The translations under genes and the position numbers were made by a program. Under the pieces are notes generated by a model that saw only the letters and a program-made list of their open reading frames with translations, made no database searches and was not told the origin of the DNA. This document shows positions 16,790 through 24,270 of a DNA stretch of 64,000 nucleotides, piece after piece (within the stretch, counting starts at the first letter, position 1; the number at the start of each line of letters is the position of its first letter). The DNA is from Candidatus Obscuribacterales bacterium (lineage in GTDB: Bacteria > Cyanobacteriota > Vampirovibrionia > Obscuribacterales > Obscuribacteraceae), in contig JAKFVU010000036.1 in the NCBI GenBank assembly GCA_021732025.1, positions 1-64,000 of the forward strand, read 5' to 3'.

Positions 16790-17614
16790 ATGAAGCCCTT
16801 AAAGAACGCTGTAGAAACTGACAATTTGAGAAAGGTATTCGAAATCAAACAAGGCCTCTTGCGCAGAAATGCCAAGACAGTTGTGGCAGTTGAAGGAATT
16901 TCGCTTACCGTTCCAGCGGGTCAGTCAGTGGCGTTTATCGGGCCAAACGGAGCTGGTAAGTCGACCACAATCAAGATGCTCACTGGCATTCTTAAACCAA
17001 GCTCTGGCACTGCATCGGTGTTGGGTTTAGATCCCTGGAAGCAGCGTTCTAAACTAGTACACCAAATTGGTGCTGTATTTGGGCAACGCTCGCAGCTATG
17101 GCTCCATTTGCCGCCATCAGACAGCTTTGACCTGTTGGCCGAAATCTATGGCATTCCCAAAAATGACTATAGAAAAAGAAAGGCACTGCTAGTAGAGCGT
17201 TTTGACCTTGGTCGCTTCCTCTCAACTCCCGTACGTAAACTCTCCCTGGGTGAGCGTATGCGCGCTGAAATAGCAGCCAGTCTATTGCACAGACCCCAGT
17301 TGCTTCTTTTAGATGAACCGACTATTGGTGTTGATGTTATCGCTCGGCAAAATCTGCGAGATCTTGTCTGTGAGTGGAATAGAGAAGAAGGCGTAACAGT
17401 CTTTCTCACTAGCCACGACACTGGTGACATCGAATCAGTAGCCGATAGAGTTATTGTCATCAACCATGGTCGAGTAGTTTTAGACGACTCTCTATCTGGT
17501 GTTAGCGCCAATACTTTGATCGAAGGAAAGCCAGCTGGGCTGGAAGAAATAATCGCTCATTTGTTCAACAGTGCAGCTAGTTTGACGATGCAAAATTGTA
17601 TTTCGCCGAGTTAG
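16790..17614 (+). CDS. ABC-2 type transporter ATP-binding protein
   Basis: ATPase of an ABC exporter. Seen: Walker A GPNGAGKST near residue 58, Q-loop region GAVFGQRSQLW, a signature motif variant LSLGERM (family LSGGQ), Walker B LLLLDEPT followed by the D-loop, and H-loop TSHD. This branch pairs with PF06182-type permeases, which follow at once. ATG 16790 (KPLKNAVETDNL...) is preferred over ATG 16769 because a GGAGAG precedes it and none precedes the first. Cytoplasmic side of the complex; substrate unknown. Confidence 0.9.
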   Translation: MKPLKNAVETDNLRKVFEIKQGLLRRNAKTVVAVEGISLTVPAGQSVAFIGPNGAGKSTTIKMLTGILKPSSGTASVLGLDPWKQRSKLVHQIGAVFGQRSQLWLHLPPSDSFDLLAEIYGIPKNDYRKRKALLVERFDLGRFLSTPVRKLSLGERMRAEIAASLLHRPQLLLLDEPTIGVDVIARQNLRDLVCEWNREEGVTVFLTSHDTGDIESVADRVIVINHGRVVLDDSLSGVSANTLIEGKPAGLEEIIAHLFNSAASLTMQNCISPS

Positions 17615-17638
17615 TGTCAGCAGTAGGAAATTGCAATA

Positions 17639-18439
17639 ATGAAAAATTCAATACGCCAAAGCTGGGCCGTTGCAAAAGTAGCGGCCCGGTCCAACCTGGC
17701 TTATATAGGCGAAGTTGCCAGTCGAACTTTCTTCTTGGCTGTCATTCTCTTCATCTTTTTGAAGCTTTGGCAAGCTACCTATCGCGAGTCCGCTAGTGCC
17801 GTCCTTGGTGGCTTGTCGCTGAGTCAGATGCTCTGGTATCTGACGGTGACTGAAGCTATCTACATGTCGGCACCACGATTGGCTCAGCAAATAGATGAAG
17901 ACGTGCGCTCGGGCGCACTGGCAGTACGTCTGCTCAAACCAATAAGTTATCCGCTTTACTGTTTGAGTAGTGCGCTCGGTGAGCGAATAGTTAGATTCTT
18001 AGCTAATTTCGCTACCGGTGCTGCCGTTACTTTCTGTCTTGTTGGGCCGTTTGATTGCACTCCAGCAGCGCCAATTATGCTGCTAGTTACAGTGCTACTG
18101 GCTTTTGTCTTGGATGGTTTAGGCCATTTGATCATTGGTCTCTGGGCATTTTGGCTAGAAGATACATCTGGCTTGTTGCTTATCTACACGAGGCTAAGCA
18201 TGATTCTCGGTGGAATGCTCATCCCGATGGAACTGTTTCCTGATTGGTTGAAGAGCTTTGTGCTCTTCCTCCCCTTCCCTTATTTGGTTTGGGGTCCAGC
18301 CCATCTGTTTGTTCATTCTGATTGGTTGCAATTTGGTCAACTTGTAGGTTTGCAGAGCCTGTACATATTGGTGATGCTTGGTGTTGTCAATTTGATTTAT
18401 GGTTGGGCGCTAGAGCGCATTTCAGCACATGGAGGTTAA
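17639..18439 (+). CDS. ABC-2 family permease subunit (PF06182 type)
   Basis: 266-residue membrane protein with six hydrophobic segments, matching the ABC-2 permeases formerly called DUF990. The N-terminal pattern (basic start, then ARSNLAYIGEVASRTFFLAVILFIFLKLWQ cut by charged residues) and the central VRLLKPISYPLY region are typical. Starts 24 bases after the ATPase gene and ends inside the ribosome site of the next permease (GGAGGTTAA), so translation is coupled. Forms a heterodimeric channel with the next protein. Confidence 0.85.
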   Translation: MKNSIRQSWAVAKVAARSNLAYIGEVASRTFFLAVILFIFLKLWQATYRESASAVLGGLSLSQMLWYLTVTEAIYMSAPRLAQQIDEDVRSGALAVRLLKPISYPLYCLSSALGERIVRFLANFATGAAVTFCLVGPFDCTPAAPIMLLVTVLLAFVLDGLGHLIIGLWAFWLEDTSGLLLIYTRLSMILGGMLIPMELFPDWLKSFVLFLPFPYLVWGPAHLFVHSDWLQFGQLVGLQSLYILVMLGVVNLIYGWALERISAHGG

Positions 18440-18441
18440 CT

Positions 18442-19242
18442 ATGTGGTTTTCAAAAATCCTGAGCTACCTCAGGCTAGCCCGCGCTTACATCAAGCTCAA
18501 TTGGTCAATGCAAATGGAATATCGCGGGGCATTTGTTTCGCAAGCCCTCGCGATGTTCTTGAACAATGGTACCTGGCTAGCTTTCTGGATGCTCTTTTTC
18601 AGCCGCTTCCCAGTCATAAAAGGCTGGGAGCAAGCTGATGTGGTGACGCTCTGGGCTATAAGTGCTGCTGGGTTTGGCTTGGGTAACGCTTTTTGCTGGA
18701 ATTTGCACAATTTGGCCGCCATGGTTTCTCGCGGTGAGCTTGATGTTTGGATGCTTTATCCACGATCATTGATTCCGCATCTTGCCCTCGGTAAGATGAG
18801 TGCCACCGCTATTGGTGACTTAGCTTTTGGCTATTTTATCTATATCGTCATGGTTCGGCCAGATTTGCAGCACTTCTTGCTCTTTAACTTGCTGGTTGTT
18901 GCCGTTGCTGTTGTCTTCATCGGCTTCAATTTGTGGCGCGGTAGTTTGGCTTTTTACTTTGGTCAGGCAGAAGTATTGTCTGAACAATGGTTCTTCGCCA
19001 TGATTACCTTCTCTACTTATCCGAATTGTCTCTTCGATGGATGGATGAAAGTAGTGCTCTACACATTGATTCCTGCTGGCTTTGTTAGCGGATTGCCAGT
19101 TGAAGCACTGCGCGATTTCGACTTTAGTGCTGCTGCCTTTACCTGGCTTGGGGCGCTTGCTGTCTTGATTTCAGGAGCTGCTTCGTTTGAGCTAGGTTTG
19201 CGCCGCTATCAATCGGGTAACTTGCTGGGTATGAGGTCGTGA
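18442..19242 (+). CDS. ABC-2 family permease subunit (PF06182 type), second
   Basis: 266 residues, six membrane segments, second permease of the exporter. Seen: MQMEYRGAFVSQALAMFLNN at the start and WMLYPRSLIPHLALGK in the middle, as in PF06182 proteins encoded in pairs. ATG 18442 follows GGAGGT placed over the stop of the preceding gene; the longer open frame from 18322 overlaps that gene and is rejected. With the two genes before it this completes an ATPase plus two-permease exporter. No substrate gene adjoins it. Confidence 0.85.
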   Translation: MWFSKILSYLRLARAYIKLNWSMQMEYRGAFVSQALAMFLNNGTWLAFWMLFFSRFPVIKGWEQADVVTLWAISAAGFGLGNAFCWNLHNLAAMVSRGELDVWMLYPRSLIPHLALGKMSATAIGDLAFGYFIYIVMVRPDLQHFLLFNLLVVAVAVVFIGFNLWRGSLAFYFGQAEVLSEQWFFAMITFSTYPNCLFDGWMKVVLYTLIPAGFVSGLPVEALRDFDFSAAAFTWLGALAVLISGAASFELGLRRYQSGNLLGMRS

Positions 19243-19352
19243 CTGTTTCAGTGGGTATCGTACGATTAATTCCGCTCAAAACGCGAAAGTGACTGTTGTG
19301 GAATTTCTCAGAAAGACAGAGGATGAAGCAGTCGTTGCAATTGAGGGTGGCT

Positions 19353-19472
19353 ATGTCTAAGCGCGTCAATTTAGATGAGGTTAGCATAGCCGCTCCCTGC
19401 CCAGTATCGTGGGCCGAGATGGACGGTGATGAGCGCAAAAAAAGCTTGAGTTTCACATTTGAGATACGCTGA
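19353..19472 (+). pseudogene. truncated copy of the Cys-motif domain found in the gene at 19517-20302
   Basis: A 39-codon frame with a good ribosome site (GAGGG before ATG 19353). Residues 5-28 align without gaps to residues 6-29 of the minus-strand neighbour, with 12 of 24 identical including the core PC-x4-W-x2-MDGDER. After DGDER the similarity stops and the frame ends at TGA inside a repeat element. The rest of the family domain (C-x2-C, YRR-x-DGT, DCPVG) is missing. Best read as a remnant of a paralogous gene, cut off at the repeat. Confidence 0.6.
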
Positions 19473-19501
19473 GAGATTGTCCATAGTTCAATTGAGATGA
19501 A
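19461..19501. repeat. direct repeat copy 1 (41 bp)
   Basis: Aligns with 20617-20659 in the same orientation: 37 of 43 alignment columns identical, two single-base gaps. It lies just beyond the stop of the minus-strand Cys-motif gene and contains the TGA of the truncated fragment. Confidence 0.75.
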
Positions 19502-19516
19502 GTCACTTGGTATGAC

Positions 19517-20302
19517 TTACTGGTTGTCCGGCGGGAGCGGTCCTGGAAGTGGTAATGTTTTTCTGTCGTCAATTAAAATCGGTCCTCCGTCGATAATTTG
19601 GATTTTCTTGGGAGAATCTTTCCAGCGTTTGTCATCCAATCTCTTGTTAATCGCTGCAGCTTCGCCTTTACGGTTTTGCCCTATTAGCATCTTCGCGTAT
19701 TGGCTCCATACAAGCCTTTCGAAGGCCGAGTCGTGTCTTGTCTTTGTGAGAGCGACTGTGGCTGCCTTAAAGTTTAGTTCAGCTTTAGCATATTGTTTCG
19801 ACTCTAAATTGACCAATGCTTTTTCGTAGTATTGCTGTGCACTGCGATCAGCTGGTTGCTTTTTAGCATCTGACCGACTAGCTTGAAAGAACTCATCCGT
19901 TACCGCCTTTCCGGCTGCCTTCTTGGCGCAGTCGACCTCTTTATATGTTGGAGCTTTCGCCATTACTCCGCTTGTTGAAAGCGCTAAAGCCCAGATAGAT
20001 GCAACCACGCTAGTCAATCGCTGAGTCATTGTTTTGATTGCATTTCGCACTCGCCGCAATCCCACTGGGCAATCTTCCGTCAACATTGTGCCATCGGCTC
20101 GACGATAAATGCGTAAGCAGTTTGCTTTTCCGTTGCTCATGAGCGATACGACTTCTTTCTTTGTCATCTGACTTGTATTGTAGACATTGAGTTGGCAGGC
20201 ATTACAAAAGCGTACGCGCTCATCACCGTCCATGTTTTCCCAGCCAATGCTGCATGGTGAGGCGATCATAATTCTGTTGAGTGCGAATTCTTCGTGGTTC
20301 AT
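19517..20302 (-). CDS. protein with N-terminal Cys-rich domain, membrane segment and C-terminal helical region
   Basis: 261 residues. The first 85 carry a recurrent but, to my knowledge, unnamed bacterial domain: C-x3-W-x2-MDGDERVRFC-x2-C, NVYNTSQMT, C-x-R-x-YRRADGT, DCPVG; the spaced cysteines suggest zinc binding. A hydrophobic segment follows (VVASIWALALSTSGVMA, about residues 98-116), then an Ala/Lys/Glu-rich TPR-like part (SAQQYYEKALVNLESKQYAKAELNF) and a Pro-rich tail. The order suggests a cytoplasmic metal domain, one membrane helix and an external TPR part. Its ATG overlaps the stop of the upstream coiled-coil gene (ATGA). Confidence 0.75.
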   Translation of the reverse strand: MNHEEFALNRIMIASPCSIGWENMDGDERVRFCNACQLNVYNTSQMTKKEVVSLMSNGKANCLRIYRRADGTMLTEDCPVGLRRVRNAIKTMTQRLTSVVASIWALALSTSGVMAKAPTYKEVDCAKKAAGKAVTDEFFQASRSDAKKQPADRSAQQYYEKALVNLESKQYAKAELNFKAATVALTKTRHDSAFERLVWSQYAKMLIGQNRKGEAAAINKRLDDKRWKDSPKKIQIIDGGPILIDDRKTLPLPGPLPPDNQ

Positions 20303-20589
20303 TGGGACAAAAGAAAAGACGAGATGCCGTTCAATTTTGTATTAACTTCAGATCGAAACTCATGCAGCTCTTCGATTGTTTGGTCAAGCTTGGCGTTTGT
20401 TTCGTCAATCCTTTCGACTGTTTGGTCAAGCCTCGCGACTGTCTGATCAAGCCTGTCGACCGTTTGGTCAAGCCTTTCGATTGTTTGGTCGAGCTTAGGA
20501 TTGGTCAGGCCAATACCATCTGCAAGCAAAGCAAACCCCGCCCGCATCTCGAGCTGTAGCATTTCAATTAATTGCTGGTCTTGGCTCAT
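20299..20589 (-). CDS. coiled-coil protein with exact heptad repeats, 96 aa
   Basis: After a helical start (QQLIEMLQLEMRAGFALL) the protein has six consecutive seven-residue units of the type LDQTV-x-R, ideal for a parallel coiled coil, and a short C-terminal tail. ATG 20587-20589 has GAGGTG upstream; the open frame reaches 20640 but would run through the promoter. The last four bases overlap the start of the Cys-motif membrane protein, so the two are translationally coupled and may interact. Confidence 0.7.
   Translation of the reverse strand: MSQDQQLIEMLQLEMRAGFALLADGIGLTNPKLDQTIERLDQTVDRLDQTVARLDQTVERIDETNAKLDQTIEELHEFRSEVNTKLNGISSFLLSQ
20371..20496 (-). repeat. six 21-bp tandem repeats (heptads)
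   Basis: Six in-frame 21-bp units around the core TTGTTTGGTCAAGC encode the LDQT heptads of the coiled-coil protein. Nucleotide identity between units is high enough for slippage to change the number. Confidence 0.8.
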
Positions 20590-20610
20590 CGCATTCACCT
20601 CGCTAGTCTC

Positions 20611-20640
20611 ACAATAGAGATAACGTTGAGAGACTGTCAA
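20611..20640 (-). promoter_or_regulatory. candidate sigma-70 type promoter in repeat copy 2
   Basis: On the minus strand TTGACA (20635-20640) is followed after 18 bases by TATTGT (20611-20616), 22 bases before the coiled-coil gene start. Copy 1 of the repeat holds TGGACA at the matching place but no comparable -10. Confidence 0.4.
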
Positions 20641-20659
20641 TAGTTCAATTGAAAATGAA
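20617..20659. repeat. direct repeat copy 2 (43 bp)
   Basis: Partner of 19461-19501. It covers part of the probable promoter of the two-gene unit, so the unit is bracketed by the two copies, one at its front and one behind its end. Confidence 0.75.
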
Positions 20660-20765
20660 ATTTCCCAATTGCGTTCAATCAGTTCAAATTGCGAAGATTA
20701 TTCCGCTTTTTCTGGGTACTATTGATTGGTAATAGCGTCACTGACCGATTTTATTTTGGATAGGT

Positions 20766-22505
20766 TTGAGAGCGAATTTGAACTCTTACGTTGCTAATTT
20801 TTCTATTGGCGAAATTCTAGTTAAAGCCGGTGTGGTATCCCAAGTACAGGTCGATGAGGCCGTTCAAGAATCAGGAACGCGGCAACGGTTATTGGGCAAA
20901 ACCTTGGTTGAGCGCGGTTGGCTGACACCGCGTCAATTGCGCGCAGGCCTTGAAGCGCAGTCAGTTTTGCGAGATGGAGTGGTTGACTCCTTCAGTGCTA
21001 TGAAGGCTTTGTCGTTAGCCTGTAACTTTGATAAGCCTTTCCAAGAGGCCCTGAGAGAGGTAGTTCCCAATGCTGCATCTTTGAGCGGTTCGAGCACGTG
21101 TAAGCTGGGCGAACTGCTGGTTGCTGCCGAAATACTAGATCTCGAAACTCTTGAGGCTGTCAATGCGAAAAGTCTGGTCAGTCATGAGCCTTTAGGTAAG
21201 GTCTTACTTACTGATGGATTGCTCTCTGAGTCGTTTCTCGATGCCGCTTTAGAGCTTCAAGTGAGGGTGCGAGATGGGCTCTTATCCAAAGAGCAAGCCG
21301 TTGAAGCATTGAAACAAAATCCTGAACGTTTTCTTGAAATGTTGGCACCACTTTCTGAGGGTGACAATATTGGTTTTCAGAGCATCGAAAGTGTTCGTAT
21401 TGGTGAACTGCTGACGCGGGCTGAAATTGTCAGTGAAGCCGATGTACTTCATGCCCTTGAGTTTTCTCGCACCCACAGGCATCCGATCGGTGAAATGCTG
21501 CTTGCTCGCGGTTTTATAACGAGGTCGTTGCTTGATGCCGCTCTTTCGCTACAGCAAATGGTTGGTGCTGGGCAACTAACTCTTGAGAGTGCAACCGCTT
21601 GTCTTGTCCAGGTATTTAGCACCGATAAGCCTGTCTCTCAGTGTCTACTTGGCCTCAATCTGCTGGGAGAGGCGACGAACAGTGGCCCTGCTAAGTATCG
21701 CGCGGCTGCTGGCCAGAAGATGCGCAAGACCATGAGCAAGAAACGTAAACCTGGTTTTAAGTGGTCAACAATCGATTTCGATTTTCTCAGACCTGAAAGT
21801 GAAGTCAGTGGAGCGGATGAACGAGCGTCTGAAGTAGATGCTGTTAGTTCAGGAATGCAAACAGAAGTAGAGGTTGCTGAACTAGATGCTCTGCTTCAGT
21901 CTGTGGTGAGCGCTAGTATTGAGCGTGGTAGCCATTCTGCTGCCACCAAACAAGCAGGCGCGGAGCGATATTTCTATAATTCAGCTGATCGGCATGTGCT
22001 GTATGAGCATCAGCGCTCGATTAACTCACGTTTAGCAAGAGTTCTATTAAAGCACCGAGAATTTCTAGTAGCCGAAGAACTACTTTTGGTTGCCTTAGGC
22101 ATTTCAGGAAAGTTAGATTTGAAAGATCGGCAAGTTGAAGACCAGATGTTTTTAGCTGGTTTGTATCTACAGCAGGGCAAGACCTGGCAATCAGAGCGCT
22201 TAATCAAGTTGTGCTTAGCCAAATTCGAAGCCTTGCCGAAATTAAGTGAACGAGTGCTTGGCCTTTGTCATCATCGCCTCGGCCTTGTTTATTGTCGCCT
22301 AGGATTGTTTGCCCAAGCCGAGAAACAATTCCTGCGAGCAGCTGAGTTGATGTTAGAAAGTGACCAATCGAGTGACGGTTCAACAAAACGCAGACTGGCA
22401 GCAATTTACAAAGACTATGCAGTGCTTTTGCGTTCGGTGAAAAGAGAAATGGAGGCAGCTAAATACTACGCTCAGGCTCGAGCAATCCAGCGCTTCGATG
22501 ATTGA
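20766..22505 (+). CDS. protein with three MshEN/GspE-N-like modules and C-terminal TPRs
   Basis: 579 residues. Three tandem modules of about 95 residues (around 12-100, 112-205 and 213-305) each show the paired pattern of the N-terminal domain of MshE/GspE/PilB ATPases: IGELL-x2-AEIV-x-EADVL-x-AL, then about ten residues, then LG-x-(M/V)LL-x-(R/D)G(L/F)(I/L)-x5-LDAAL. In MshE this domain binds c-di-GMP. No ATPase domain follows; instead a basic/acidic linker (about 320-400) leads to TPR-like helices (RLARVLLKHREFLVAEELLLVAL; HRLGLVYCRLGLFAQAEKQF). Start TTG 20766 with GGA five bases before; no better start exists. A cytoplasmic c-di-GMP-responsive adaptor is a reasonable inference. Confidence 0.75.
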   Translation: MRANLNSYVANFSIGEILVKAGVVSQVQVDEAVQESGTRQRLLGKTLVERGWLTPRQLRAGLEAQSVLRDGVVDSFSAMKALSLACNFDKPFQEALREVVPNAASLSGSSTCKLGELLVAAEILDLETLEAVNAKSLVSHEPLGKVLLTDGLLSESFLDAALELQVRVRDGLLSKEQAVEALKQNPERFLEMLAPLSEGDNIGFQSIESVRIGELLTRAEIVSEADVLHALEFSRTHRHPIGEMLLARGFITRSLLDAALSLQQMVGAGQLTLESATACLVQVFSTDKPVSQCLLGLNLLGEATNSGPAKYRAAAGQKMRKTMSKKRKPGFKWSTIDFDFLRPESEVSGADERASEVDAVSSGMQTEVEVAELDALLQSVVSASIERGSHSAATKQAGAERYFYNSADRHVLYEHQRSINSRLARVLLKHREFLVAEELLLVALGISGKLDLKDRQVEDQMFLAGLYLQQGKTWQSERLIKLCLAKFEALPKLSERVLGLCHHRLGLVYCRLGLFAQAEKQFLRAAELMLESDQSSDGSTKRRLAAIYKDYAVLLRSVKREMEAAKYYAQARAIQRFDD

Positions 22506-22639
22506 AATCATATCATTATTGGGGTATTACACTATATGCCGTAGTAAAATAAATGCAAAGGAAAATTATGGGGATGCGCGGCGTGTGAACGCTTTGTGGC
22601 AGAGGCGATCAAGCAGAAGAAGAGAAGAATAGGAGGAAA

Positions 22640-22679
22640 GAAAAAGAAGTAAGAGGGTGTCCGATTGACGAACACCCTC
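22640..22679 (-). terminator. Rho-independent terminator (minus strand)
   Basis: Perfect 8-bp stem GAGGGTGT/ACACCCTC (22653-22660 with 22672-22679); on the minus strand followed by TTACTTCTTTTTCT. Serves the gene at 22717-23298. The 210 bases between the two converging genes hold nothing else recognisable. Confidence 0.8.
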
Positions 22680-22716
22680 TCCAAGTCAGTCTTTACCTAA
22701 AATTTGTTCGCCGCCT

Positions 22717-23298
22717 CTAGAAAATCTTCCAGTAGCTGGGGTCAGACGGATAGTCGTGTCCAGCCTCTGTGGCCGCCGTGAACGACAGTTCCAGCGAGAG
22801 ATCACAGATAGCCCGGGCTTGAATCATGAAGGTCTGATGCTGGTCCAGTTCGGCGCTGTGGCAGGCGATTCCGGCCCGGGCCTTTAGGTGTTTGGTGTCA
22901 GTTGGCACCAGAGGTACTTCGCTGACGTTTTCACCTTTGTTCAATGTTCGACCAAGGGTTTCGGACAGGCGCTTGTCGGCGTCGGCTTGAGCGTGAGCAC
23001 AGGCTTCTTCTGTGCGTGTCACCACCGAGTTGGCCAGAGTTTGCAAAGCCTGCAATCTCGTCAGCATGTCGGCGGCGCTCAAGGCCTTGGCCTCGTCAAC
23101 GATTGTGCGAGCGTTGGCGGCGACGTCCTTCACTGCTTGAACGGTGAGATAGATCTCAGGGTTGTGGCCCAAATCTATACCGTCACAGTGTTCGCTGCCC
23201 AGGTAGTAAATGGCTTGCGCTTGGGCGTCGAGGGCGAGAAGCTGAGAACGTAAGACGGTCTTGCGAATCTGTTGCAGGTCAACTTTGTCTGTAAACAT
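22717..23298 (-). CDS. hypothetical protein, 193 aa
   Basis: No family recognised. Helix-rich soluble protein: LQQIRKTVLRSQLLALDAQAQA at the start, a helical stretch AKALSAADMLTRLQALQTLA, a basic middle, and a C-terminal region with His, Cys and aromatic residues (ACHSAELDQHQTFMIQARAIC). ATG 23296-23298 has AAGGAAA upstream; the 13-codon extension is rejected. Fourteen bases after the stop of the orphan M17 N-domain gene on the same strand, so they are cotranscribed and end at the same terminator. Confidence 0.65.
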   Translation of the reverse strand: MFTDKVDLQQIRKTVLRSQLLALDAQAQAIYYLGSEHCDGIDLGHNPEIYLTVQAVKDVAANARTIVDEAKALSAADMLTRLQALQTLANSVVTRTEEACAHAQADADKRLSETLGRTLNKGENVSEVPLVPTDTKHLKARAGIACHSAELDQHQTFMIQARAICDLSLELSFTAATEAGHDYPSDPSYWKIF

Positions 23299-23312
23299 GA
23301 ATTGTTTCCTTT

Positions 23313-23912
23313 TTACGCCAGTTTGAGAATGTGGCATTGGTTGCAGAGAGTGTGCTCTACGGCGAGGCCTTGCTCGATGTGTTGCTTGGCCTGTGGAGCG
23401 CAGAGCAGACGAACTTCTTCTAGAGCATCGAGAGTTCCACTCTTGACGCGCTGGTCTACCAGGCAGCGCAAGACAGCGGCAGTACCACGAAGGTTCATCA
23501 CCGCTTCAGAGCTGCGCTGGGGAAAAATCGGGATGAGAATAGAGCGTGCCTTGTATTGGCTGGCCAGGGTCAGTGAATAGTTAAACAAGGCGCACATACG
23601 ACGGCGGCTAATATCATCGGGTCTGCCAAGTCCAACTACGACCATGTGCCGAGGGTGGCCGCCGTGCTCGATCGCTGGTATTTCAACTGCCAGGTGCTCA
23701 CCAACATTGCCTTGAAAGTTGTGGGCAGCCATGGCTTTGCTGAGGGCGCCGTTGTGATGATTATCGAAAGCCATCGGGCCAGCTCCCAAGTCGCTGCCGA
23801 GTACTTTGGTGAGAATCAAGAGGTCGGCATTGTCAAACTCCACACCGTGTTGGTGCTTTGAATTGATGCCGCCAATCACTGTGATTTTAGTAGGTTGATG
23901 TTGAGTGGTCAT
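23313..23912 (-). CDS. stand-alone M17 leucyl-aminopeptidase N-terminal-like (macro-type) domain
   Basis: 199 residues resembling only the N-terminal domain of M17 aminopeptidases (PF02789). Seen: a start strand, ALSKAMAAHNFQGNVGEHL, then VVVGLGRPDDISRRRMC and a helix-strand run (YSLTLASQYKARSILIPIF). The same order (FTGAVGETL, then VVLFGLG) is present in the full-length enzyme at 57998-59560. The catalytic domain (metal ligands and NTDAEGRL) is absent, so it cannot be a peptidase. The N-domain has a macro-domain-like fold in known structures; a ligand-binding or regulatory role is inference. Three Cys near the C-terminus (LLCAP, LCNQC). Start ATG with TAGGAG. Confidence 0.65.
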   Translation of the reverse strand: MTTQHQPTKITVIGGINSKHQHGVEFDNADLLILTKVLGSDLGAGPMAFDNHHNGALSKAMAAHNFQGNVGEHLAVEIPAIEHGGHPRHMVVVGLGRPDDISRRRMCALFNYSLTLASQYKARSILIPIFPQRSSEAVMNLRGTAAVLRCLVDQRVKSGTLDALEEVRLLCAPQAKQHIEQGLAVEHTLCNQCHILKLA

Positions 23913-24270
23913 ATGTTTCTCCTAAGAGTGAGGTCCAAGCAAAGTAGTGCCTAACGCTCCAGCAAATCTGGGAGAGAAAGAGCAGAATCAGTGCTGTGGT
24001 TGAAAAAGGGTGAGATTGCCTTGAGTGGTTGGAAGAAATAAAAGAACGTATCCACACCATAGTGTTGTGGGGCAACGAAGTTAAATCTTTCGAGAATAGG
24101 TGTTAAGCGAACCTATGCAAGCTATCAGAGCAGAGTCAAACTTAAGAACTAGACAAATGTACATGTCCTTAAGAGGCTTGAAACTTTCCTTTTGGTAATA
24201 TTCGAGTGCTGTATGACCTGGCAGATTCGCACAGATACTCTGTTTCCTTGCGCTAGCTCCGTAATCATCC
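23913..24270. other. gene-free stretch of 358 bases
   Basis: Holds the leader and promoter of the minus-strand gene ending at 23313 and the region after the operon ending at 24271. Two CTTAAG sites flank an inverted ACATGT region near 24143-24175. No gene, RNA or clear terminator is seen. Confidence 0.4.

Noticed and set aside
20371-20496. CRISPR-like regular repeat
   Set aside because: Units are contiguous 21-mers inside a reading frame and encode heptads; there are no spacers.
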